Assembly (NCBI GenBank): GCA_963752755.1 | Contig: CAVVZJ010000022.1 | Coordinates: 186,001 to 250,000, forward strand | Direction of reading: 5' to 3' | DNA: 64,000 nucleotides | Source of the DNA: CAVVZJ01 sp963752755 | Lineage (GTDB): Bacteria; Planctomycetota; Planctomycetia; Isosphaerales; Isosphaeraceae | Shown: positions 27,971 to 36,803 of the stretch, piece by piece | Layout: each line of letters starts with the position of its first letter | Position numbering within the stretch: position 1 is the first letter of the stretch | Program-made: the position numbers and the translations under genes | The notes under the pieces: generated by a model | Database searches by the model: none | What the model was told of the DNA's origin: nothing | The model's input: the letters and a program-made list of their open reading frames with translations, nothing else

Positions 27971-28570
27971 ATGTTCAGCGATCGCATTGAGCGGGTCATC
28001 GAGCGCGTGGACCGGCTCCGGAATGAGGTGAACGACCACTGGCAGATCCCGGCCGTCGAGGCCCGCGTGCTGGCCCAGATCGTGCGGCTCGGGCGTTGCC
28101 GGTCGCTCTGCGAGGTCGGCACCAGCTACGGCTTCTCGACGCTCCATCTGGCCGCCGCAGCTCGTGAAAACGGCGGCCACGTCCACACCTTCGACATCGA
28201 CCCAAAAAAGGTGGACGCCGCCGCGGCCAACCTTCGTGACGCCGGGCTCGATGGTGTCGTGACCCAGCACCTCGGCGACGCCAGGCAGGTCCTCCGCACG
28301 CTCCGTCCCGTTCGGCCGTTCGACCTCGTCTTCCTCGACGCCGCCAAGGCCGAGTCGGCCGATTACCTCGACGCGGTCCGGCCGCTCCTGGCGACGGAGT
28401 TCGTGATCGTCACCGACAACACATCCACGCACGCCGAGGAACTGGCCCCGTTCCTGGAACGGCTGCGATCGCTGCCGGGCGTTTCGAGCTGCGAGGTGCC
28501 TGTCGGTAATGGATTCGAATTGACGATCGGGCGAGAGACCGTCTCCACGAATCCGGGAGATTCCTCATGA
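27971..28570 (+). CDS. Class I SAM-dependent O-methyltransferase
   Basis: The product has 199 residues. The SAM-binding loop 'LCEVGTSYGFSTLHLA' lies near residues 45-60, the acidic end of strand beta2 in 'VHTFDIDPKKVDAA', and the DAAK motif in 'DLVFLDAAKAESADYL' near 117-132. This arrangement matches the O-methyltransferase type related to catechol/caffeoyl-CoA methyltransferases (Methyltransf_24). The start at 27971 lies eight bases after the oxidoreductase gene, and the stop overlaps the next start as ATGA. The acceptor is unknown. Confidence 0.82.
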   Translation: MFSDRIERVIERVDRLRNEVNDHWQIPAVEARVLAQIVRLGRCRSLCEVGTSYGFSTLHLAAAARENGGHVHTFDIDPKKVDAAAANLRDAGLDGVVTQHLGDARQVLRTLRPVRPFDLVFLDAAKAESADYLDAVRPLLATEFVIVTDNTSTHAEELAPFLERLRSLPGVSSCEVPVGNGFELTIGRETVSTNPGDSS

Positions 28571-29654
28571 GACTCGCCGCATTGGCCTCGGTCCTGGCTC
28601 TCGTCGTCACGCCCGCCGCCGACTCCGAGCCGTCGCCCGGGAAGACCGAGGTGAGCATCCAGCGCGACGCCTTCCGGATCAATGGACGGCCGACCTACGA
28701 GGGTCGCACCTGGAAGGGTCGGAAGATCGAGGGTCTTCTCCTCAACTCCCGGATGATCCAGGGCCTCTTCGACGACCTGAACCCCGAGACGCGCCCGAAG
28801 TGGGCCTATCCCGACACCGGCCGCTGGGACCCCGAGCGCAATACGCGCGAGTTCGTCGCCGCGATGCCCGAATGGCGCCGACACGGTCTGCTCGCCTTCT
28901 CGATCAACCTCCAGGGCGGCAGCCCGCAAGGCTACTCGAAGGGCCGTCAACCCTGGCACAACTCGGCAATCACCGCGTCGGGAGAGTTACGCCCCGATTA
29001 CCTGAGCCGCCTGGAACGCATCCTCGACCGGGCCGACGAGCTGGGGATGGTCGCCATCCTCGGCATCTTCTACTTCGGTCAGGACGAGCGACTGGAGGAT
29101 GATTCGGCGGTCATTCGCGCTCTCGATCATGCGGTCGACTGGGTGCTCGATCATGGGTATCGAAACGTCTTGATCGAGGTCAACAACGAGTGCAACGTCC
29201 GTTATGACCACGCGATCCTCCGGCCGGATCGGGTCCACGAGCTGATCGAGCGGGTGAAGCGGCGGGAGCGGGATGGTCGGCGTTTGCTCGTCGGCACCAG
29301 CTACGGCGGCGGAACCGTACCGAAAGCGAACATCGTCCGATCGTCCGATTTCCTCCTGATGCACGGCAACGGCGTGAGCGACCCGGACCGCATCCGCGCC
29401 ATGGTCCGCCAGGCGCCGCGGTGCCGGGATACCGGCCGATGCCGATCCTCTTCAACGAGGATGACCACTTCGATTTCGACAGGCCGCGGAACAACTTCGA
29501 GTCGGCACTCTCGGAGTACGCCTCCTGGGGATACTTCGACCCGGGTGAGTCGAACTATCGCGACGGCTACCAGTCGCCTCCGGTCAACTGGGGGATCAAC
29601 ACGGAGCGGAAGAAGGCGTTCTTCGGGATGCTGAAGGACGTGACGGGGGAGTGA
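28567..29654 (+). CDS. Secreted putative clan GH-A-like glycoside hydrolase, frameshifted
   Basis: The protein has about 362 residues with a signal peptide (MRLAALASVLALVVTPAADS). The body suggests a TIM barrel: 'SIQRDAFRINGRPTYEGRTW', 'LLAFSINLQGGSPQGYSKG', 'LGMVAILGIFYFGQDERLED'. 'NVLIEVNNECNVRYDH' (Glu near residue 208) fits the acid/base on strand beta4 of clan GH-A, and 'MPILFNEDDHFDFDRP' fits the nucleophile strand beta7. The fold and roles are inferred from these motifs only. A single frame join near 29425 links the two parts. It is translationally coupled to the methyltransferase. The sugar substrate is unknown. Confidence 0.68.
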
Positions 29655-29661
29655 TCCCGAA

Positions 29662-29911
29662 ATGGTGCGTTGGGCAACGGGGGGCCGACTCCTGTCCGCC
29701 GCCTCCCGGCGTCGCGGCCTTCGACTCATCCCGGTGACGGTCCTCGCCGCGCTCCTGGCCTGGGTCTGGGCCACGGATCGACGCTCGCCGACCTACCCGA
29801 ACGGACAGTTCCCGGCCCTCCTGTTGTGGTGCGCTCTTCCTGATGGGGGTTGTCGGCGCCTTCGCCTGGCTGGGACGAGTCAAGTCGGGTCGGCGCGGCT
29901 CCCGTCTTTGA
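29662..29911 (+). CDS. Small two-helix membrane protein, frameshifted
   Basis: This is a short frame directly after the glycosidase gene. The first part (MVRWATGGRLLSAASRRRGL) leads into a helix 'IPVTVLAALLAWVWAT'. If one base is adjusted near 29830, a second helix 'ALFLMGVVGAFAWLGRVKSG' and a basic end follow, with a stop at 29909-29911. The two hydrophobic segments support a real small membrane protein, but without a known family I keep confidence low. Confidence 0.4.
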
Positions 29912-29973
29912 TTCCGGAGAGTGGGCCGGGTCGATCCGACGAGAAGCCGAACAACCGCTCCTCGTCGATTCTC

Positions 29974-32038
29974 TCAGGGGCCTGGCGGGGGCTGAGGGGT
30001 TCCACGAGGACCGGTCGCGGGGAGCTGGGCGCCGAGGTAGTCGTCCTTGAGGAAGCGGACGATCGTCTCCAGGTCGTTCTCGGAGAGCTTGTCGCCGAAG
30101 GCGGGCATCTGTTCGGATTCGTCGAGGTAGCCGTAGAAGTGGGGGCGCCGGGCCGGGCGATCAGGCGCTTGAGGTACCAGGGGGAGCCCCAGCCGTAGAG
30201 GTTGGGGGCTTCCTCGTTGGCGGAGCCCCAGTCGATCGTGACGTGGCAGGAGGCGCACTCGCCGTCCTTGTGGAAGAGGTCGAAGCCGGGATGGGAATAA
30301 ACCTCCTCGCGTTCGATCCATTCCGAGGGGGGCAGGTCCTCGGGGATGGTCATCATGTGCTTGGCGAAGAAGTCGGCGATCTGGTCCAGCTCGGAGGCCG
30401 TGAGCTTGGTGTTCTTCTTCCAGCGTGCCATGCCGCCGCACTGGGGGACCTTGCCGAAATAGTGGTCGGACGACGGGTTGTCGAGCAGGCCGCGGAGCCA
30501 CTGGGGGGAGCCGTAATGCTGGAGGTCGGAGGCGGTCTGGCGGGTCCGCACGGTCCACTCCACGCGGTTCGTTTCCGGCTCGACCCGGGCCTCGACCGAC
30601 TCACCCAGCGGGTTCGTCCCCTCGAACGCGTAGGCGACGACCCGGCCGCCGTCCTCGATGGGCTTGCCCGTGGCGGGCTTGTAGCCGGGGATCTTCACGG
30701 CCAGCACCTTGACCACCTCGGCCGGCACGCCAGAGACCTCGGGAACGTCGGTGGCGCGGGCGAGGTCGTCGGCGTTGAGGGTGGCTTCGAGGTGGGTGAG
30801 CTGACCCTGACCGCCGAAATAGTGACAGCTCAGGCATTTCTGTTCGAGGGCGTGACGGCCGTGGTAACCGGGGTCGCGACGGAGCAAGTAGCCGGCGCCC
30901 TCGGGAGCGATGCCCTCCTGGTCGGCCAGCAGCTTCGCCCGCTCGGCCGCCTCCTCAGCGCGGTGACGGTCGGTCTGGAACTTCTGGTTGGTGAGGTCCT
31001 CGATCGTCGCCTGGTACGTCAGATAGCCGGCGCCGCCGACAAGGGCAAAGACGAACGCGCAGGCCAGGAAGTGGGCGAGCCGGCCCGGCAGGATCTTGTC
31101 GAGCAAGGGCAGCAGGAAGCAGGACGGCGAAGATCGCCGCCGGGGATGACGATCGTGCCGATCATCTCCTGTTCGCCGGGGAAGAGCTTGAGCATCTGGA
31201 AGAGCGAGAGGAAGTACCACTCCGGCCGCGCGGGGTAGTCGGAGCTGGACGGGTCGGCCGGGGCGTCGAGGTTGGCGCCGTGCTCCTGCCAGACGAGGAA
31301 GATCAGCACGCCGCAGCACGGCCACGCTGGCGGTCACGTCCATGAAGACCTGCTCGGGCCAGAACCGGCCCATGCGACCGCGGGTGTGGCGCGGGTGGGT
31401 CACGCCGTGCTTGCGGAACAGGGCGACGTGGGCCGCCAGCAGGACGAACAGCAGGATCGGGAAGAGCCCGACGTGCAGGCCGTAGAACCGCGTCAGGGTC
31501 TGGTTGCCGTACTCGTTGCCGCCGACGAGCAGCTTGCTGAAGGTACGGCCCGATCACCGGGGCGCCGCCCATGATGTTGGTGGCGACCTTGGTCGCCCAG
31601 TAGCCCTTCTGGTCCCAGGGCAGCAGGTAGCCGGTGAGGCTGAAGCCCGAGGGTGACGAACATCAAGCCCATGCCGAACCACCAGTTCATCTCGCGAGGG
31701 GCCCGGTAGGCCCCGGCGAGCAGCGACCTGGATCAGGTGCAGCCCCAGCAGGACGACCATCGCCTGCGAGCCGAAGTGGTGCAGGCCGCGGACGAACCAG
31801 CCGAGGTCATCTGGTAGCTGATGTAATAGACGCTCCCCCAGGCGGTCGTGGCCGAGGGGCTGTAGGAGGTCATCAGCAGGAGGCCGGTGAAGAGCTGGAT
31901 GAGGAAGGCGGCCGTCAGGGCCGAGCCGAAGACGTAGCGCCAGCGGGCGCCGCCGGGGATCGGCTCGTCGAGCGCGTGGTGAATCAGGCCGCGGTAGCCG
32001 GTCCGGCTCTCGATCCAGTCGCCAAGGAATTTAAGCAA
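29974..32038 (-). CDS. Cytochrome b fused to a di-heme c-type cytochrome, frameshifted
   Basis: This is the quinol-oxidising core of a bc-type complex. Order: 'MLKFLGDWIESRTGYRGL', 'YVFGSALTAAFLIQLFTGLLLMTSYSPS', helix B with the H-x13-H heme pair (GLHHFGSQAMVVLLGLHL), helix D with H-x14-H (LHVGLFPILLFVLLAAHV, the b6f-like spacing), and a subunit-IV-like part with 'PADPSSSDYPARPEWYFLSL' and its quinol-site PEWY. Another helix (LACAFVFALVGGAGYLTY) follows, then a periplasmic part with two CxxCH sites: CLSCH near 30835 and CASCH near 30255. At least five one-base joins occur. No stop is seen between the b and c parts, so I give one fused gene. The TTG start at 32038 overlaps the Rieske stop. 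Confidence 0.82.
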
Positions 32039-32641
32039 GGGGGATCTTCTCCTCGCTCTGGGTCCGGAACCGCTGGAACTTCACCCGGACCTCGGGGCGT
32101 TCGCGTCGGGGACCTCGACCTCGAGGCGGTCCATCGGGCGGGGCGGCGTCTGGTTGAGCCGCTCGCCGTCGAGCTTGAAGGCGCTGGTGTGGCAGGGGCA
32201 GAAGAAGCTCTGGCCGTCCGCCGCGAGGTTGATCGCAGCAGCCCAGGTGCGGGCATTCGGCCGTGAAGGCGATCACCTTCGACTTCGCGTCATCCGGCTG
32301 CCGGACCAGCCAGACCGAGCCGACCGGCTCGGCCGGGTACTTCACCCAGGCGTCGGTGCGCTCGTCGATGATCGGGAACTGGCGCGGCACGCCGACCGGC
32401 AGCTCGGCGAGCGTGACCGGCAAGCTGCGGAAGTCGCTCTCCTTCGCCTTGCGACGCAGAGGGGGTCAGCAGGTACGCGACGCCCGGCACGGCGAGCACC
32501 AGGCCGACCAGGCCGCTGAGGGCGTTGGCCGCCGGTGCTGAAGAATCGCCGACGGCTGACCTCGCTGGCCAGCTCCAGGGTGCCATCCGGCCCTGGCTCC
32601 ACGGTCGCATCGGGCGACACGGCGGGGGGATGCTCCGACAT
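32031..32641 (-). CDS. Rieske iron-sulfur protein of the bc-type complex, frameshifted
   Basis: The start at 32641 (MSEHPPAVSP) follows AAGGAG. A twin-arginine signal (SEVSRRRFFSTG) and a membrane helix (ALSGLVGLVLAVPGVAYLL) precede the soluble domain. The two cluster-binding boxes are CPHLGC and, after a one-base join, CPCHTSAF: together they give the two Cys and two His ligands of the [2Fe-2S] cluster. About three frame joins are needed (near 32530, 32465, 32235), plus one near 32105. The end 'QSEEKIPLA' overlaps the TTG start of the cytochrome b-c gene, so the two are co-translated. Confidence 0.85.
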
Positions 32642-32691
32642 GGGCTCTCCTTCCGCCGACCGGGCGGCTTGCGATCACCCGGCATGCTTCC

Positions 32692-32710
32692 GATGACAGG
32701 ATCTGTCATC
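32692..32710. promoter_or_regulatory. 19-base perfect dyad upstream of the Rieske/cytochrome operon
   Basis: GATGACAG GAT CTGTCATC lies 51 bases before the Rieske start, in the only intergenic space upstream of the operon. It is an operator candidate; no known regulator motif is recognised. Confidence 0.4.
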
Positions 32711-32809
32711 AAGGATGTCAAGGTTGCTCGTCGAATCGCCTGATTGCGTTCCGGATTCCAAGGATTCTGCGGCGGGCTTGGTCGCGGGCGGGTCGGGCAG
32801 GTTGGCGGG

Positions 32810-33806
32810 TCACGAACCGAGGGCCTGGCGGACCGCGGCGAGGACGCGACGGAGGGTCTCCGGGAGCGGGTCGGGCAGGTTGGCGCCGGCGGCGGCGCGG
32901 TGGCCGCCGCCGCCGAAGCGGGCGGCGAGGCGGGAACAGTCGAAGTCGGTCCGCGAGCGGAGGCTGACCTTGACACCGCCGCGGCGCTGCTCGATGAACA
33001 GCAGGCCGACCTCGACCCCGCGGAGGCTCACCGTGTAGTCGACGAGGTCCTCGGTGTCGGGCGGGATCGCCCCGGTCCGGTCGAAGTCGTCGCGGGTGAC
33101 GTCGGCATAGGCGATCCGGCCGTCGAGGTCGGTCTTCAGCCGGGCGAGGGCCAGGCCGATCAACGGCGAGGCGGCCGGGGGTGTTCCGCTCGAAGAGCAG
33201 GCGATAGATCGCGGTCGATCTCGGCGCCGGCCTCGACCAGCGTCGGCGGCGTCGCGGAGGGTGCTCGGGCTGGTGTTCGAGTGTGGCGGAACCAGCCGGT
33301 GTCCATCGCGATCGCGGTCAGCAGGCCGGTCGCCATCTCGGGCGTGAGCGGGACGCCCAGCGCCCGGCGGCGCGGAGGACCAGCGTGCCGGTCGCCTCGG
33401 CGGTCGTGTCCTTGAGGACCACGGCGCCGAGGTCGTCCTGGCTGACGTGGTGGTCGATCACCAGCCGGTCGCCCGGAAACTCGCGGACGAAGCCGGCCAT
33501 GTCGCCGAGCTGGCACCAGCTCGACAGGTCGAGGATCACCAGCGCCTCGGCGGTCGGCCAGATCGGCCGGACGGACCGAGTCGCCGAAATGCTCGAAGAG
33601 GCGTGCCGTCGGGGTCGAGGAAGTCGTAGCGGGGCGGCGTCGGGCTGGAGTTGACGACCCGGACGTCCTTGCCCCACTGGCGGAGCAGGCCCGCCATGCC
33701 GACTTCCGAGCCGAGCGCGTCGCCGTCGGGCCGGACGTGAGTGGTCACGAGGAAGCGGTCGTGTCGGGTCGATCAGGTCGGCCAGCGGGGTCCAGTCGAT
33801 GCTCAT
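32810..33806 (-). CDS. nrnA: DHH family phosphoesterase, NrnA-like, frameshifted
   Basis: NrnA-type enzymes degrade very short RNAs and dephosphorylate pAp or cyclic dinucleotide products using two metal ions. Motif I is 'THVRPDGDALGSE' (near 33735), motif III is 'VIDHHVSQDD' (the DHH motif, near 33460), and the DHHA1 substrate-binding domain ends with 'DCSRLAARFGGGGHRAAAG' (near 32900). The length of about 330 residues fits. At least five one-base joins are required between 33760 and 33190. A downstream step from the pgpH-like c-di-AMP hydrolase at 54871 would be a plausible role, but that is inference. Confidence 0.82.
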
Positions 33807-33908
33807 CGGGGCGGGTCTTCTCAGGGGGCGGGGCGGTTCGTTCTCGAGTTTCGACGATTATAGAACCCCTTCCCGACCCCCGCAACACGCTGGGACCACC
33901 GCGAGGAC

Positions 33909-34897
33909 TCAGGTCGTGTACTCGTCGACCCGGAAGCGGTCGAGGTTTTCCCGGACCCAGGCAATCGTCTCGTCGAGCCCCTGGTCGAGCGAGTAGCGCG
34001 GCTTCCAACCCCAGAGCTCCTGCGCCAGTTCCGTGCCGGCGAGCAGGCGGCCGACCTCGCTGGCCGGGGGGCGGACCCGTTGCGGGTCGGTCTCGACCCG
34101 GATCGGCTGGCCGAGCCGGTCGGCGATCCGCTCGACCAACTCGCCGATCGTGACGTCCTCGCCCCGCCCGATGTTGACCACCTGGCCGATCGCGGCGTCG
34201 CAGGCGGCGATGGCGGCAAAGCCGGTCGCGGTGTCCTTGACGTAAGTCAGGTCGCGCCGGGGCTCCAGGCTTCCGAGCCGGACCGTCGGCCGGCTCAACG
34301 CCTGGCTGATGATCGTCGGGATGATCGCGCGGGCCGACTGCCGCGGGCCGAACGTGTTGAACGGCCGGAGGATCGTCACCGGCAGGGCGAACGAACGGTG
34401 ATAGCTCAGCCCGAGCGCGTCGGCCCCGATCTTGGTCGCGGCGTAGGGGGACTGGCCCTGAAGCGGATGAGACTCGTCGATCGGCACAGATCGCGCTGTG
34501 CCATAGACTTCCGACGTGGAAGTGAGCACCACGCGATCCAGCGCGTCGCTGGCGCGGCAGGCGTCGAGAACGTGGGCGGTGCCGTTGACGTTCGTCTGCA
34601 CCACGTCGAGCGGGTTCTGGTACGAGTACGGGATCGCGATCAAGGCCCCCAGGTGGAAGACCCACTCCCGACCCGCCACGGCGCGTCGGACCGCCTCCGG
34701 GTCCTTCAGGTCACCGCGAGTGACCTCAACCTCCCGGCGAATCTCGGACGGCAAGACGTCGAGATGACCGCGATCGTCGCGGCCGTTGTAGCGGACGAAC
34801 GCGCGGACGCGATGACCGTCGCGTACGAGCCGCTCGACCAGGTGGCTCCCGATGAACCCGCCGCGCCCGTCACCAGAACTGTTCTGGAACCGTCCAT
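33909..34897 (-). CDS. NAD-dependent epimerase/dehydratase, LegB-like
   Basis: This is a short-chain dehydrogenase acting on a nucleotide sugar. The start MDGSRTVLVTGA at 34897 joins by one base (near 34862) to GGFIGSHLVERLV, completing the GxxGxxG loop. The catalytic Ser/Thr is in 'VVLTSTSEVYGTA' and the Tyr-Lys pair in 'SPYAATKIGADALGLSYHRSF'. The blocks 'IAIPYSYQNPLDVVQTNVNGT' and 'ILRPFNTFGPRQSARAIIPTIISQAL' resemble LegB (UDP-GlcNAc 4,6-dehydratase of the legionaminic acid route), though a generic epimerase role cannot be excluded. No other sugar genes lie nearby. A longer upstream frame to 35042 is an artefact of the join. Confidence 0.8.
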
Positions 34898-35182
34898 CGG
34901 CCCGCCCCCTCTTCCCTGACCGCCCACCTCGCTCGGATCGCTCAATGGGCCGACATCCTACGGCTTTTCCCGTTCCGGACAACGCGAATTGCCCCCTCTC
35001 GCTTCGGGCCAGGAGATCTCGACGCGAAGTCTCCAAACTCACAAGTACTCCTAAAGCTCCCTGATTTCGAAGACGATATTGTTTAACAAATCACGGAGGT
35101 CCGCCGGAGGGGACAGGCCGGGCCAGGCGTTGAGGTCGGGCCTGTCATCATTCGTTTCCCAATCATCCCGGAGCGACGCGTC

Positions 35183-35851
35183 ATGGTACTTCGATTCATG
35201 CTGGTGGGTCTGGTGGCGAGCCTGGGTTTCGAGTTGCCGACCGGCGCAGAGATGGCCCGACTGGCCCGCTCGGGGCAGGTCTGGGTCACGACGCAATGGC
35301 AGGATTTGAAAGGCTCTGTGGCCGGAGAGGCGGCCTTGACGGCGACGGACGGGGAGGACGCCGAGGAGACGGTTGAAGCGGTCGCGACGATCCCGAGCCA
35401 GGAAGCGGTCATCCGGCAAGAAGCCGACGCGCCCGCGTTCGCGGCAGCCACAACCCGGCACGGTGACTCGGCGACGATCGAGGTGGTGGAGGAGGTGGCG
35501 GAAGAGGCGGTCGCTGCGAGCGATGTCGGCTTCGAGGCGGTCGTGGGCGAAATGGCCTCGACCTTCGCGACCGAGGCTGCGACTCCGGAGGCCCCGGAAT
35601 TCGTGGCCGCGGTGAACCCGGCGGCGATCGCCGACACCCCCGCGCCGGACATGGCCTTCGCGATGAACCTGCAGTACGACGGCATCGACGACGCCCTTCC
35701 CGGCGAGGTGGAAGCCGCTCCGTTGCCGTCCGAGCCCCGGAACCGCACGGTCGGTCAGGGCGAGCGGCTCGGGGTGGCCGTCCGCCTGACAGGGCAAGCG
35801 TTCCACGCCTGGATGAGCGTGCTCCAGCAGAGCATGCCCAGCGTGAACTGA
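35183..35851 (+). CDS. Uncharacterised acidic Ala/Glu/Val-rich exported protein
   Basis: The protein has 222 residues and begins with a hydrophobic stretch (MVLRFMLVGLVASLGFELPTGA) that could be a signal peptide or anchor. The body is acidic, low-complexity and rich in Ala, Glu, Val and Thr (EVVEEVAEEAVAASDVGFEAVVGEMAS), ending 'VAVRLTGQAFHAWMSVLQQSMP'. No family is recognised. It is convergent with the next gene. Codon-position bias and a clear end support a real gene. Confidence 0.6.
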   Translation: MVLRFMLVGLVASLGFELPTGAEMARLARSGQVWVTTQWQDLKGSVAGEAALTATDGEDAEETVEAVATIPSQEAVIRQEADAPAFAAATTRHGDSATIEVVEEVAEEAVAASDVGFEAVVGEMASTFATEAATPEAPEFVAAVNPAAIADTPAPDMAFAMNLQYDGIDDALPGEVEAAPLPSEPRNRTVGQGERLGVAVRLTGQAFHAWMSVLQQSMPSVN

Positions 35852-35978
35852 GACATCGGTGTTGACCGAAATGACCCGCTCGCGACGTTTTTCCCTGGGT
35901 CCTCTCTGCCGAGGCGACTCGCCGACCCAACGGCGGGCCGCCTCGGTTGACCTCGCGCGCGGCCTTCGAGCAGAAAGG

Positions 35979-36368
35979 CTACTGCGGGCTGGCGCCCTCC
36001 GGCTCGGCGGCCTCATCGTCGGCGAGGCGGCGATAGCCCAGAGCACGTGCCACGCTGAGAACGTCGCCGAAACTGGGAAACGCCTTGCCGCTTTGAATCT
36101 TGTAACGCTGCATGGCGTTCATGAACTCGATCTCATCGCCGGTGTACTGCTTCTCGAAGGTCGTCGGGTCAATCCGACGACGACGCTCCTTCTTGGCCCG
36201 CCGCTCGACGCCCGTCGGTGGTGCCGTCGGGTCGGCAGCCTCATCCGGGGTGCGACGGTCGACGCCCTGGCGGCGGTCGTGGAAGCAGGAGTCGGGGGGA
36301 TAGGCGGAGAAATCAAACGGCCGGTCGAATTTCTCACCTGGGGGCTTCGTCTCTTCTGGAGCCGACAT
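35979..36368 (-). CDS. Uncharacterised small basic protein with C-terminal helical domain
   Basis: The product has 129 residues from the ATG at 36368. The N-terminal two thirds are polar and Arg/Pro-rich ('DRRQGVDRRTPDE', 'GVERRAKKERRRRIDPTTFEKQ'). The C-terminal part (YTGDEIEFMNAMQRYKIQSGKAFPSFGDVLSVARALGYRRLA) forms a compact helical segment that recurs in small planctomycete proteins. It may bind nucleic acid, judging only by charge. Confidence 0.6.
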   Translation of the reverse strand: MSAPEETKPPGEKFDRPFDFSAYPPDSCFHDRRQGVDRRTPDEAADPTAPPTGVERRAKKERRRRIDPTTFEKQYTGDEIEFMNAMQRYKIQSGKAFPSFGDVLSVARALGYRRLADDEAAEPEGASPQ

Positions 36369-36800
36369 GGTCTGATCTCCCGTGCTTCCCTTGACGCTGC
36401 CGTGCCGGTCCTGGACCGACCGGCTCCTAGGGGACACCGCGAGTCCAGGCCCGCGGACTGGGGAACCGGCGAAGCCGAACCCCAGTCTTTTTGCGGCCGT
36501 TGCCTCACGGTCTCGTCCCACTGTTCGCATAGGACATCGCCCCCGCGCTGTCAATCGTCGTGAGGGGCCGGGGACGAGAGGGTGGTCGCCGGGTGGTCGT
36601 CCGTGTGGCATAATGAACTTCGTCGAGACGATGCGGCGATGCGCCGGAGAGACTTCGACGAGCTGCGCTCGCGCGCCCCCAACTCGCCCGGACTTTCCCG
36701 GTGCTTCCTCCAGTCAGGCCCGTGGCCGCGCGCTGGAACCACGGACGTCTCGCGCCCGAGCCGTTCCCGCGGCCGGTCTCCTCTTTTTCGGAGATTCCAC
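36369..36800. other. Upstream region of the first Gly/Met-tailed gene
   Basis: No gene is seen. Parts resemble the region upstream of the second copy (38930-39281): the words around 'TTCAGGAGCCGACATGG' and the promoter-like block at 36587-36620 occur in both. The duplication therefore includes leader sequence. Confidence 0.55.
36587..36620 (+). promoter_or_regulatory. Promoter-like block shared by both tandem paralogs, copy 1
   Basis: The word CGCCGGGTGGT is followed by GTCCGTGTGGCATAATGAAC. CATAAT at 36609-36614 fits a -10 element about 190 bases before the start codon. The same block stands at 39072-39105 before copy 2. The -35 box is weak. Confidence 0.45.
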
Positions 36801-36803
36801 ATG

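Noticed and set aside
33909..34897. A nucleotide-sugar or legionaminic acid cluster around the LegB-like gene
   Set aside because: No aminotransferase, acetyltransferase or NeuB-type genes lie nearby.
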